From Prosthecobacter sp. SYSU 5D2 (lineage in GTDB: Bacteria > Verrucomicrobiota > Verrucomicrobiia > Verrucomicrobiales > Verrucomicrobiaceae): 64,000 bases of DNA. Every line of letters starts with the position of its first letter. Positions within the stretch are counted from its first letter, which is position 1. A model generated the notes under the pieces. The model was not told the origin of the DNA. It did not search any database and saw nothing but the letters and a program-made list of their open reading frames with translations. A program made the translations under genes and the position numbers. Location: NCBI RefSeq assembly GCF_039655865.1, contig NZ_JBBYXL010000013.1:143466-207465 (forward strand). Reading direction: 5' to 3'. Shown piece after piece: positions 8,541 to 16,132 of this stretch.

Positions 8541-9428
8541 TTACGGCCCCCAGTGCAGGGCGATCTTCCTTTTCAGAAAGTCCACACTGCGGGCAAGCTG
8601 GTCCATGCCGTCCACCCCGTCTTCAATGCTGATCCAGCCATCGAATCCCTGGCTTTTCAGCTCAGTGAAAATGGCATCATAATCATTCAGCCCTTTGCCG
8701 ATCTCCCCATGTCGGAGCCGCTTGGCATAGCCCTGCGCTCCACCTTCTTCACGGCGCAGATCTTCAATCGTTCCCTCCGCCAGATACCGGTCGCTGGCAT
8801 GCATCGTCACCACGCGATGTGACACCCTTTTCAGCAGCTCGATGGGGTCTTCCCCGGCCAGATACGTATTGCTCGGGTCATAGTTCACCCCAAAGTTCGG
8901 GTGCTCAATCGCACCCACAAGCTGGCAGAAAACATCCATCTTCTGCGCAAACTCCGGGTAGTCCCAAAAGTCATCTTTATAATGGTTTTCGATGATCAGC
9001 GTGATGCCGCGCTCCTGCGCATAAGGCAGGCAGGCATGGATGGAATCCGCCGCCAGCTTCACCCCTTCATCCACGCTCAGCTCCGGCCGCCGCTGGCCGC
9101 TCAGCACGCGGCAGTAGCTGCCGCCCAGCGTCTGCGTCATGTCAATCCACCGCTTCTGCTTGGCGATCTCCCTTTCCCGGAAGGCCGCCTCCGGGTGCGT
9201 GAAGTCGGGTGAGCAGCACATCATCGGAATCACCTTGCCCGTATCCTCTGCTTCTTGGCGAAAACGCAGCCAGTTGTTTTCATCCGCCATCTCCAGAAAT
9301 CCTGCATACCACTCCAGCCCCTGGACATCGAGCTTGGAGGCCAGGGCGATCCATTCAGACACAGTCATGGTTCCTTCTTTGCAGAGCGCCTGCATGAAGG
9401 CTTTGGGAAAGGCGGCGAGCTTGGGCAT
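8541..9428 (-). CDS. Sugar phosphate isomerase/epimerase, xylose isomerase-like TIM barrel
   Basis: About 295 residues, the usual length for the AP-endonuclease-2/xylose-isomerase-like TIM barrel family. Segments LEWYAG, LIIENHYKDDFW, NFGVNYDPSN, VVTMHASDRY and WISIEDGVDG place the metal-binding Glu, His and Asp residues at the expected strand ends. An upstream TTG at 9452 is possible; I chose the ATG at 9428 because the short extension looks random. It lies 68 bases downstream of the decarboxylase-like gene on the same strand. The pairing of a KGPDC-type decarboxylase with a TIM-barrel epimerase recalls ulaD-ulaE, so it may epimerise a pentulose phosphate. The substrate is inferred. Confidence 0.82.
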   Translation of the reverse strand: MPKLAAFPKAFMQALCKEGTMTVSEWIALASKLDVQGLEWYAGFLEMADENNWLRFRQEAEDTGKVIPMMCCSPDFTHPEAAFREREIAKQKRWIDMTQTLGGSYCRVLSGQRRPELSVDEGVKLAADSIHACLPYAQERGITLIIENHYKDDFWDYPEFAQKMDVFCQLVGAIEHPNFGVNYDPSNTYLAGEDPIELLKRVSHRVVTMHASDRYLAEGTIEDLRREEGGAQGYAKRLRHGEIGKGLNDYDAIFTELKSQGFDGWISIEDGVDGMDQLARSVDFLKRKIALHWGP

Positions 9429-9496
9429 AAGAGGTAAAATCAGCGTGGCCAAAAAATGTTTTCCAGTGGCAGCAGGCCGTACAGGCTGGCGTCAGC

Positions 9497-10192
9497 CTAC
9501 CTTTTCACCTCCTGGGCATGAACCGCTTCACAGATCATCCTCAGTGACGCTTCCAGGTCACCATCGGCCGTTTTAAAAGCATCCGCATCAATGGTCAGCG
9601 GCGCCCCCAGCACGACCAGCGGCGCGCCATATTGAGGGCACTGGATGGCCTGCTCCAGCGTCAGCCCGCCCACCGCCTGCACCGGGATCTTCACCGCCTG
9701 CACCACCTCCCGCAGCTGGTCCATCGGGCTCGGCATCCGGTGGCCCGCCGCCGCGATACCCCGCCGTTCATCATAGCCGATGTGGTGGATTACATAGTCA
9801 CAGCCCAGGTCCTCCAGAAACCGCGCCCCCTCCACCATGTCCGGGCACACCATGTTGTCCCCCATCACCTGGCAGCCAAAGTCCGCGCCCGCCTTCACCA
9901 CGCACTTGATCGTCTCCGCGTGCGCCCGCGCCATCACCACCACATGCGTGGCACCCGCCTTGGCCATCATCTCCGCCTCCAGGTAGCCGCCGTCCATCGT
10001 TTTCAGATCCGCCACGATCGGCACCTGCGGAAAAGCCTTCCTCAGCGCCCTCACGCCGTGCAGCCCCTCTGCCAGGATCAGCGGCGTTCCCGCCTCCAGC
10101 CAGTCCACCCCCGCCCTCATGGCCAGCGCCGCTGTTTCCAGCGCTTCATCAATGTTGGTTAGGTCGAGCGAGATCTGGACAATCGGTTTCAT
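9497..10192 (-). CDS. Orotidine-decarboxylase-superfamily enzyme, HPS/KGPDC type
   Basis: 231 residues forming a (beta/alpha)8 barrel of the 3-hexulose-6-phosphate synthase / 3-keto-L-gulonate-6-phosphate decarboxylase group. Asp10, Glu33 and the block ADLKTMD (Asp62, Lys64, Asp67) sit where the Mg and catalytic residues of E. coli UlaD lie. The phosphate-binding end reads VVLGAPLT, closer to hexulose-phosphate synthase (GGAIT-like) than to UlaD. The active-site HHIGYDER also differs from both. It could therefore be a third specificity. The ATG at 10192 is preferred over an in-frame start at 10222. It is divergent from a PAS-AraC regulator only 56 bases away, which probably controls it. Confidence 0.8.
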   Translation of the reverse strand: MKPIVQISLDLTNIDEALETAALAMRAGVDWLEAGTPLILAEGLHGVRALRKAFPQVPIVADLKTMDGGYLEAEMMAKAGATHVVVMARAHAETIKCVVKAGADFGCQVMGDNMVCPDMVEGARFLEDLGCDYVIHHIGYDERRGIAAAGHRMPSPMDQLREVVQAVKIPVQAVGGLTLEQAIQCPQYGAPLVVLGAPLTIDADAFKTADGDLEASLRMICEAVHAQEVKR

Positions 10193-10248
10193 GGTGAGTA
10201 GCGGAGTTGCATTTCTACACAAATCCTCCCATCATCGTCACGACAAAG

Positions 10249-11115
10249 ATGATGCGAAATGCGACACTCCTCAAACCGCGTCCGCTGCGGCAGCGGCCCC
10301 CCGCCGTCATCCGCCGCTGGCAGCAACAGCGCACCCGCTGGCTCAGCACACTCGCCCCCGGCTCCCTTTTCCACCGGCTCTTCGATCACATCCCCGGCGT
10401 CCATTTCTTCGCCAAAGATCGCCAGGGCCACCTCATGTTCACCAGCCAGGGCCTCCGCCAGCGTTATTCCATGCAGGATGAATCCGACATCCTCGGCATG
10501 ACCGACTTCGACCTCAACCCCGGCAGCATGGCCCAGGCTTATGTGAATGACGACGACCAGCTCCTCCAGGGCAAGGCCGCCAGCATCGAGCGCATCGAGC
10601 TCTGGTGGGACCGCCAGGGCATGCCCGACTGGTTCCTCGTCACCAAACTCCCCATTCATGACAAAAATGGCGAGATTCAAGGCGTTATGGGCCTCCTCCG
10701 CCGCCCAGATGAATCCGAGCGCCGCCTCCCCGTCTTTCAGACCGTCGCCCAGGCCGTCGAGCTCATCCGGCGAGATTACTCCAAACCCCTGCTCATCGAG
10801 CAGGTCGCCACCGCCTGCGGCCAGTCCCTCCGCCAGCTCCAGCGCCACTTCCAGGCCGCCTTTGGCATCACCCCTCAGGAATTTCTTCTTAAAACCCGCG
10901 TCCTCGCCGCCGCCCGCTTGCTCGAATCCACCGCCGCATCCGTCTCAGAGATCGCCACCGCCTGCGGTTTTCCCGATCAAAGCGCCTTCACTCAGCACTT
11001 CCGTAAACGTACTGGCCAGACTCCGAGCTGCTACCGCCAGCAGCAGCGGCTGATGCCACACTCAACGATGAACGGGGCATCACACCTGCTTGCGCAAAGG
11101 GTCAGCCAGCCCTAG
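10249..11115 (+). CDS. AraC-family transcriptional regulator with N-terminal PAS-like sensor
   Basis: 288 residues from the ATG at 10249 (ATG at 10252 and TTG at 10207 are alternatives). Residues ~35-150 look like a PAS domain (IPGVHFFAKDRQGHLMFTS, then DFDLNPGSMA). The last ~100 residues form the AraC double helix-turn-helix, with QVATACGQSLRQLQRHFQ as the first and VSEIATACGFPDQSAFTQHF as the second recognition unit. It should sense a small molecule and regulate the divergent decarboxylase/isomerase pair. This divergent layout with a 56-base shared control region is typical for a local regulator. The ligand is unknown. Confidence 0.88.
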   Translation: MMRNATLLKPRPLRQRPPAVIRRWQQQRTRWLSTLAPGSLFHRLFDHIPGVHFFAKDRQGHLMFTSQGLRQRYSMQDESDILGMTDFDLNPGSMAQAYVNDDDQLLQGKAASIERIELWWDRQGMPDWFLVTKLPIHDKNGEIQGVMGLLRRPDESERRLPVFQTVAQAVELIRRDYSKPLLIEQVATACGQSLRQLQRHFQAAFGITPQEFLLKTRVLAAARLLESTAASVSEIATACGFPDQSAFTQHFRKRTGQTPSCYRQQQRLMPHSTMNGASHLLAQRVSQP

Positions 11116-11183
11116 AAACAAGGCGCTACCGTCCCCACATAAGAGGAGCGGGAAGAACCTTTCATTCACTAGCTTACCAAAAC

Positions 11184-11801
11184 TCATTGGGCCTGGTTTG
11201 GCTGACGTATGCCTGGTCTATAGGGACCCGGAGGAGGGCGCCGAACAGATCCAGCAGCACGATTGCCACCATTGGGACCGGCTGACTTCGCTCCAATAAG
11301 TGAGCCTGGAGGCAGCTCGACATACGCAGCCGCTTCATTCATGGCAGCAGCCTCTTCCGGGCTGGGAGCCAGTTTCGCGGCGCTCCGAAGCAAGGGTGCC
11401 GCAGCGGCATCTCCTAACATAACCATGCCATCAAGGGCGGCTTTACGAACTTCCCGGTCTGGATGCAGCAGGAAGGGTTGAATTTTTGGCAGTTCTTTGG
11501 CATCGTAACTGACGGCCGCATCATCAATCGTTTCCATGATGATCTCGTTGCTGGTCATTTCCGCAGCCGGTTGCGTGGAGCTAGCGGGGGCTGAATTTGA
11601 AAGTGGAGAAAATTCAACGGGGTTGGAAGCGCTCCCATTGCTACTTTGGCCGTAGCCAGCCACCGCAGCCGTTTTTGGCGTCTTCGCTTTAATTTCCTTG
11701 GGTGCTGTGACCGCAGCATCAGGCCCTGCGATCACGAAAAAGAACAGGCCGACACCAATGGTGGCGACGAGGGTGGTCAAAAGGATGATTTTTGAAGACA
11801 T
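11184..11801 (-). CDS. Membrane-anchored small HEAT-like protein, cassette copy 1
   Basis: 205 residues from the ATG at 11801. One N-terminal transmembrane helix (residues ~4-24) is followed by a long Ala/Pro/Ser-rich linker. A conserved ~80-residue helical domain then starts at TIDDAAVSY and contains LPKIQPFLLHPDREVRKAALDGM, shaped like a HEAT repeat pair. The C-terminus is Pro/Gly/Arg rich. It is clearly paralogous to the protein at 13270-13782 (shared TIDDAAV, LPKIQP, LLRxAAxLAPSxEEAAAM). It follows a secreted-protein gene, with a conserved stem-loop in the 94-base gap. It is probably anchored in the inner membrane facing the periplasm, in a binding role. No known family was recognised. 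Confidence 0.75.
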   Translation of the reverse strand: MSSKIILLTTLVATIGVGLFFFVIAGPDAAVTAPKEIKAKTPKTAAVAGYGQSSNGSASNPVEFSPLSNSAPASSTQPAAEMTSNEIIMETIDDAAVSYDAKELPKIQPFLLHPDREVRKAALDGMVMLGDAAAAPLLRSAAKLAPSPEEAAAMNEAAAYVELPPGSLIGAKSAGPNGGNRAAGSVRRPPPGPYRPGIRQPNQAQ

Positions 11802-11828
11802 TTTTGGGGCTTGCTTACTAATAAGTGA

Positions 11829-11863
11829 GATGGCCACCTGCCTATAACGGGCAGATGGCCATC
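11829..11863 (-). terminator. Intercistronic stem-loop, cassette copy 1
   Basis: A 14-base arm at 11829-11842 pairs with 11850-11863 around a 7-base loop, with a single G-U wobble on the minus-strand RNA. It lies between the secreted-protein stop (11896) and the HEAT-like start (11801). No U-tract follows, so it may be a processing or stability element or a partial terminator rather than a full stop. The equivalent hairpin in copy 2 has the same central sequence (GCCATCTGC...GCAGGTGGC) and the same wobble position. Confidence 0.6.
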
Positions 11864-11895
11864 ACGAATTTGAATGAACTTAACTTCAGTTGAGA

Positions 11896-12912
11896 TTAGT
11901 CAACTTCAGCTGGGAAGAACTTCAGGACATCAGCCTGAACTGCACCCGCGCTGATGGAGAATCCACCTTCAACGAAGGCATAGATGTCGCTGTCTTCGTC
12001 AGAGTTATCTTCATAACGATATCTGCCGGAGAGGCCTGTTGCCTTCTCGGCGAGAGGGAGATAAACACCCGTTTCCTTGTCCTTGAGGAGGCCAGACTTA
12101 GAACCACCTGTTCCCAGGCCGCCATACATGCGGATGCTTTCCTCAATTGTATAGGATGGATCTTCGCCTTCCGCAGGAATTTCCTGATCGAGGGTAATGC
12201 GGAAATAAGCATCTGACCTCCAAGTGTAGTTATACATGTAGGTCGTCATGGCCCATTCTGTGCCTGTAATTGTACCTTCGCTGGAATAGGGGGTGGATTC
12301 CACATATTCATCCGTCAGATAAACGCCATATTCATACCAAGTATAGGCATTGATGTAATCAGAGACATCAATCGGGTTGGTAACGCTTTTGTTCACCAGG
12401 AAGAAGCCATCATCGTCTTCGTACGTGTAGGTACCCGCAGGGTAATCCGTGATCACCACTTCTGGGTTCGGAACTTCTTCTGTTGGCTCCGGAGTTTCAT
12501 CAACAGACTTGGTCTGTTCGCTGTAGCCAGTTTCAGTCACTTTTACCAAAGACCAGCCTTTGATGTCAGTGATGACGCCGATCTTCTTCAGATCTGTCAG
12601 GAATTCCTTGATGGAATATTTGCGTTTGGCAGACTTGGCGATGTATTCGTCCACAAAGGCAACTTTCTTTTTGCCTTTGAAAGAATCGTACTCGTTACTG
12701 AAAGCAGGACCTGCGCCTTCGGTGCCTTTTTTGAGAGGCTTGCCTGTCTCAGGGTCTTTGGCGACGGTACCAGGAGCTTCGTCCGTGATCGTCAGGCTGA
12801 AAGCGACCTTAGAGACCGTTCCAGGAGGTGGCGGTGGAGCCTGGCCAAATGCTTGTGAGGCAATGGGAAGGGAGAGGAGCATCAAAGCTCTAAGAGTGTG
12901 CGATTTTTTCAT
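11896..12912 (-). CDS. Secreted protein of unknown function, cassette copy 1
   Basis: 338 residues with a clear signal peptide (MKKSHTLRA..., cleavage near SQAFGQA). The mature protein is rich in Asp, Glu, Thr and Tyr, with predicted beta strands. Landmarks shared with the paralogue at 13897-14805 are PGTVSKV near the N-terminus, ITDIKGWSLVKV in the middle, a DDGFFLV strand, and a C-terminal FVEGGFSISAGAVQADV. Both paralogues are followed by a small HEAT-like gene on the same strand. It is probably periplasmic or cell-surface. I do not recognise a characterised family. Confidence 0.8.
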   Translation of the reverse strand: MKKSHTLRALMLLSLPIASQAFGQAPPPPPGTVSKVAFSLTITDEAPGTVAKDPETGKPLKKGTEGAGPAFSNEYDSFKGKKKVAFVDEYIAKSAKRKYSIKEFLTDLKKIGVITDIKGWSLVKVTETGYSEQTKSVDETPEPTEEVPNPEVVITDYPAGTYTYEDDDGFFLVNKSVTNPIDVSDYINAYTWYEYGVYLTDEYVESTPYSSEGTITGTEWAMTTYMYNYTWRSDAYFRITLDQEIPAEGEDPSYTIEESIRMYGGLGTGGSKSGLLKDKETGVYLPLAEKATGLSGRYRYEDNSDEDSDIYAFVEGGFSISAGAVQADVLKFFPAEVD

Positions 12913-12917
12913 ATGGA

Positions 12918-12970
12918 GTGTGGTGCGGGAACTGCAAGGCGGGAACCGAACAGTGTGACGATGTTGTGAC
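12918..12970 (-). repeat. Conserved leader block, copy 1
   Basis: 53 bases upstream of the secreted-protein start that reappear almost unchanged at 14810-14864 (one 2-base indel and two substitutions by eye). The block spans the predicted -10 element and the 5' untranslated leader. On the transcribed strand it contains two copies of GTTCCCGC separated by 8 bases. No Shine-Dalgarno is present, so the conservation is probably not for ribosome binding alone. Confidence 0.8.
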
Positions 12971-12988
12971 GAAACGAAAATATGTCAA
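12961..12988 (-). promoter_or_regulatory. Predicted promoter of cassette copy 1
   Basis: Reading the minus strand, TTGACA (12988-12983) is followed after 16 bases by CAACAT (12966-12961). The same pair, with 17-base spacing, precedes copy 2, which supports it as a real sigma70-type promoter. Transcription should begin near 12954, giving a leader of roughly 40 bases. Confidence 0.65.
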
Positions 12989-13016
12989 TCTAATTTTAAA
13001 AATCGTTCATTACGAT

Positions 13017-13040
13017 AAAAAATCCTGGATTCCTCCAGGA
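13017..13040 (-). terminator. Intrinsic terminator after cassette copy 2
   Basis: On the minus strand a perfect 7-base stem (13040-13034 with 13029-13023, TCCTGGA/TCCAGGA) with a 4-base loop runs into a run of T (13022-13017). It lies 230 bases beyond the HEAT-like stop at 13270 and upstream of the copy 1 promoter, so it would separate the two transcripts. Confidence 0.65.
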
Positions 13041-13269
13041 ATCAACTTATCCGGCATTCCGTAATCCACAGCCCTCCTAAATTGATACGCAGCAAAAACG
13101 GACCTCCCAGGTCGGATCTCGCATGCGATGGCCTTGAAAACCACAGGAGCGAAGCTTTAATCTTTTTCGCACAATCTTGTTTTAGACGGTTCCCCGAAGT
13201 GCTCGGCCCAGTCCTGATCTCTACATTGAATGAAAATTTGTGGCTGTATGCTGTGCTCACAGCCTGATT

Positions 13270-13782
13270 TTAATTCGAAGGAGCCACCCGCTTCGGCAGC
13301 CGCCCCGGTGGCAGATCCAAAAAGGCAGCTGCTTCCCGCATGGCCGCAGCTTCTTCGGCCGATGGCGCAAGGTTTGCAGCCGCTCTCAACAGGGCGGCTC
13401 CGCCAGCCTCCCCCAGATTGACCATGCCATCAATGGCAGCGGCTCTGACTTCGGGATCGCTGTGCAAAAGATATGGCTGAATTTTCGGCAGCCCTTCAGG
13501 ACTGTACAAGACGGCCGCATCATCAATGGTAGCGATGATTTGTGCATTGGGCTGGTCGGGATCTTCGGCCATTACTGCAGGCGAGTTTGCTTCAGTCGCA
13601 ACCGTCGGGGTGACTTGAGGTGCTGCTGCTGGAGCAACGTTTGCAGGTTTGACAAAAGTCGTGGATTTCGCCACCGGGGCGGGAAGGGCCTTTTTTTCAG
13701 GCCCTCCGGCCATGAAAAAGGCTGCACACATGACCGCGGCCAAAAGGACAACGGCCAGCAAAAACTTGGGGAATTTGTTCAT
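13270..13782 (-). CDS. Membrane-anchored small HEAT-like protein, cassette copy 2
   Basis: 170 residues from the ATG at 13782 (an in-frame ATG at 13827 gives an unlikely extension across the stem-loop). There is an N-terminal transmembrane helix (residues ~5-24), an Ala/Pro/Val linker, then the same ~80-residue domain as copy 1: TIDDAAVLY, LPKIQPYLLHSDPEVRAAAIDGM, LLRAAANLAPSAEEAAAM and a final LPPGRLPKRV. The DPEVRAAA element is characteristic of HEAT-type repeats. The short C-terminal tail lacks the Pro/Arg extension of copy 1. The role is unknown; it probably partners the secreted protein encoded just upstream. Confidence 0.75.
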   Translation of the reverse strand: MNKFPKFLLAVVLLAAVMCAAFFMAGGPEKKALPAPVAKSTTFVKPANVAPAAAPQVTPTVATEANSPAVMAEDPDQPNAQIIATIDDAAVLYSPEGLPKIQPYLLHSDPEVRAAAIDGMVNLGEAGGAALLRAAANLAPSAEEAAAMREAAAFLDLPPGRLPKRVAPSN

Positions 13783-13810
13783 GAAAACTGGATCAAAGCG
13801 TTTCTCATCA

Positions 13811-13850
13811 TATAAAAAAATCGCCACCTGCAGTGAAGCAGATGGCGATT
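13811..13850 (-). terminator. Intercistronic stem-loop with T-run, cassette copy 2
   Basis: Arms 13850-13838 and 13831-13819 pair over 13 bases with a 6-base loop (one G-U wobble). On the minus strand the stem runs straight into seven T. This is a classical intrinsic terminator placed inside a two-gene unit, between the secreted-protein stop (13897) and the HEAT-like start (13782). It probably limits how much HEAT-like protein is made relative to secreted protein. Confidence 0.7.
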
Positions 13851-13896
13851 CAATAGATCAAACGGTTAATTCACTCCATGGAATGAAGCCCATCGC

Positions 13897-14805
13897 TTAT
13901 TCGACGACTTCTTCTTCTTCCTCAACTGGGTAGTAGGAAGCCACGTCTGTAGCAACACCAGCGCTCATCGTGGCGGAACCTTCAACGATCCCGACGATGA
14001 CTGGCTCACCGAAGTTGTTGTCCACACCTGTTCCAGCGAGGGAGGTCAGTTTGGTTGCCGTGGAAAGAAGCACGTTCGGGGTGGAAGAACCCTTGAGTTT
14101 GCCCAGCTTCTGGCCGCCGGAGAGAACACCACTCATGTTAAAAACCTGGCCATCAAGGTTCAGCGTGACGTCGCCAAACATTTTGTAGAGCTCAGAGTAG
14201 GTGCCTGTGGAAGATACCGTGGCGACTGGAGGCTCACCAGCGGTGACGGTTTCAGTAACGATTTTGGCCTTCGCAGCACTGATGGTGTAATCTTCAGCGC
14301 TGTCTGTGATGATGTAGCCAGCCAGGGAGATTGGGGCCACGCCTTTTTTCACCAGGAAATAGTCGTCTCCGGAGATGCTCAGTTCAGGGAGAGTGCCAGA
14401 GGTGGACTGAACCTTGACGATCGACCAGCCTTTGATGTCTGTGATCAATGGCAGACCTTCGCCGGTTTCTTCCGTCAGCTGCTGAAGGAATTCTTTGTTG
14501 CCAAAACGACGGGCGACGAATTTTTCACCGATTTCAAGGGTCGTGGTTGAAGTATCACCATCAACAACGGTGTAGGTGTTAGAGCGGACGGTCGTCTTAG
14601 GATTGACAAGTTCACCAGCTGCGTCTTTGCCTTTAAGGGTGCCGACCACTCCTGCAAATTCAGCAGGCAGGTCGCCCGTGGCAGAGAGGTTGAATTTGAA
14701 AGTCACTTTAGACACGGAGCCTGGGATGACTGTTTGGCCGAAGCTCTGGGGAGCGATGGAAAGGGCGGTAAGAGCAAGCGCTCCAAGGATATACGTTTTT
14801 TTCAT
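13897..14805 (-). CDS. Secreted protein of unknown function, cassette copy 2
   Basis: 302 residues from the ATG at 14805; a longer ORF from 14916 would run through the promoter and is rejected. The signal peptide is MKKTYILGALAL... with cleavage near QSFGQT. Shared landmarks with copy 1 are PGSVSKV, LITDIKGWSIVKV, DDYFLVKKGV and the C-terminal IVEGSATMSAGVATDV. The C-terminus ends in a strongly acidic EEEEEVVE, unlike copy 1. The protein is beta-rich, with no cysteines noticed. Overall divergence from copy 1 is high while the DNA of the leader is almost identical. Confidence 0.8.
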   Translation of the reverse strand: MKKTYILGALALTALSIAPQSFGQTVIPGSVSKVTFKFNLSATGDLPAEFAGVVGTLKGKDAAGELVNPKTTVRSNTYTVVDGDTSTTTLEIGEKFVARRFGNKEFLQQLTEETGEGLPLITDIKGWSIVKVQSTSGTLPELSISGDDYFLVKKGVAPISLAGYIITDSAEDYTISAAKAKIVTETVTAGEPPVATVSSTGTYSELYKMFGDVTLNLDGQVFNMSGVLSGGQKLGKLKGSSTPNVLLSTATKLTSLAGTGVDNNFGEPVIVGIVEGSATMSAGVATDVASYYPVEEEEEVVE

Positions 14806-14809
14806 GTGG

Positions 14810-14864
14810 GTGTGGTGCGGGGGAGCTGCAAGGCGGGAACCAAACAGTGTGACGATGTTGTGAC
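14810..14864 (-). repeat. Conserved leader block, copy 2
   Basis: 55 bases matching 12918-12970, covering the -10 element and leader of the copy 2 secreted-protein gene. The level of identity is far above that of the adjacent coding sequences. Confidence 0.8.
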
Positions 14865-14883
14865 ATTGTACAGACAAAGTCAA
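14855..14883 (-). promoter_or_regulatory. Predicted promoter of cassette copy 2
   Basis: Minus-strand TTGACT (14883-14878), 17 bases, CAACAT (14860-14855). The layout matches copy 1. The ATG of the gene lies 50 bases downstream of the -10 element. Confidence 0.65.
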
Positions 14884-15045
14884 ATGGAAATTAAGCTGTA
14901 TTTTTAACTCGTGCATAATGCTTTCCTGTGAGTTTGTACTTTAACACCGTAGGTCATCTTGCCAGGCTTTTGGTTAGGCGCGCCAACCTGTTTATTTTTC
15001 CCCTTGCCCCAAGGCATCCGCTGCGAATGATCTCTCTTCCATACC

Positions 15046-16035
15046 ATGAGCAAAGCCCCCATCACAGTCGCAGTCACCGGTGCCGCCGGGCAGATCGGTT
15101 ATTCCCTCCTCTTCCGCATCGCCTCCGGTGCTCTTTTTGGCCCTGACCAGCCGGTTAATCTCCGACTCATTGAGATCGAACCCGCCCTCGGTGCCCTCAG
15201 CGGCGTCTGCATGGAGCTCGACGATTGCGCCTTCCCCCTCCTCAACAGCATCACCCCGACGGCGGACCTGGATGAAGGCTTCAAAGGCGTCAACTGGGGC
15301 ATCCTCGTCGGCTCCGTCCCGCGCAAGGCCGGCATGGAGCGCAAAGACCTCCTCAACATCAACGGCAAAATCTTCACCGGCCAGGGCAAGGCCATCGAGA
15401 AAAACGCCGCCAGCGACGTCCGTGTCCTCGTCGTGGGCAATCCCTGCAACACGAACTGCCTGATCGCCATGAACAATGCCAAGGGCGTGCCTGCGGACCG
15501 CTGGTTTGCCATGACCCGCCTGGATGAAAACCGCGCCAAGAGCCAGCTCGCCGCCAAGGCCGGCGTTCACAGCACCGCCGTCTCCAACCTGGCCATCTGG
15601 GGCAATCACAGCGCCACCCAATACCCGGACTTCTACAACGCCAAAATCAACGGCCAGCCCGCCACCGACGTCATCAGCGACCACGACTGGCTGAAGGGCG
15701 ATTTCATCAGCACCGTCCAGCAGCGCGGTGCCGCCATCATCAAGGCCCGTGGCTCATCCTCCGCCGCCTCCGCCGCGAATGCCGCCTGCGACACCGTTTA
15801 CAGCCTCACCCGCCCGACTGCGGAAGGCGACTGGACCAGCGTGGCCGTCTGCTCCGACGGCAGCTATGGCATCGAAAAAGGCCTTATGTTCTCCTTCCCC
15901 ATCCGTACCGACGGCAGCAAGTGGGAGATCGTCCAGGGCGTGCCGGTGAATGAATTCAGCCAGGGCAAGATCAAGGCCACGGAAGATGAGCTCAAGGAAG
16001 AGCGCGCCGCCGTGACCGAGCTGGGTTTGATCTGA
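15046..16035 (+). CDS. mdh: Malate dehydrogenase
   Basis: 329 residues, full length for the NAD-dependent malate dehydrogenase group 2 family. The N-terminal nucleotide-binding motif [16 protein letters not shown], the substrate-loop Arg region [14 protein letters not shown], the VGNPCNTN motif, the Asp-Arg [11 protein letters not shown] block and the catalytic His in [11 protein letters not shown] are all present in order. It interconverts malate and oxaloacetate in the TCA cycle. A pyrimidine-rich sequence rather than a Shine-Dalgarno precedes the ATG. A strong terminator-like hairpin follows at 16086-16132. Confidence 0.97.
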   Translation: MSKAPITVAVTGAAGQIGYSLLFRIASGALFGPDQPVNLRLIEIEPALGALSGVCMELDDCAFPLLNSITPTADLDEGFKGVNWGILVGSVPRKAGMERKDLLNINGKIFTGQGKAIEKNAASDVRVLVVGNPCNTNCLIAMNNAKGVPADRWFAMTRLDENRAKSQLAAKAGVHSTAVSNLAIWGNHSATQYPDFYNAKINGQPATDVISDHDWLKGDFISTVQQRGAAIIKARGSSSAASAANAACDTVYSLTRPTAEGDWTSVAVCSDGSYGIEKGLMFSFPIRTDGSKWEIVQGVPVNEFSQGKIKATEDELKEERAAVTELGLI

Positions 16036-16085
16036 TCTTGCATTATGCATACCAGCGATCCGGTCTGCCGCGCCTCCTTTGTTTG

Positions 16086-16132
16086 CGTGGCATCGTTTCC
16101 TCCGTTAACTGGGGGCGATGCCACGTTTTTTT
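16086..16132 (+). terminator. Terminator-like hairpin overlapping the M23 peptidase start codon
   Basis: A 10-base perfect stem (16086-16095 with 16116-16125, CGTGGCATCG/CGATGCCACG) encloses an inner CCTCC/GGGGG helix (16099-16103 with 16111-16115) and is followed directly by seven T (16126-16132). That is a textbook rho-independent terminator for mdh. The ATG of the following M23 gene (16118-16120) lies inside the 3' arm and the T-run encodes its signal peptide Phe codons. Confidence 0.75.

Larger units (their letters stand above)
12913..13269. other. Spacer between the two cassette copies
   Basis: A 357-base gap holding the copy 1 promoter and leader (12918-12988) and a minus-strand terminator-like hairpin (13017-13040). 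The stretch 13041-13269 has only short ORFs on both strands with no recognisable protein, and nothing else could be supported. Confidence 0.7.
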
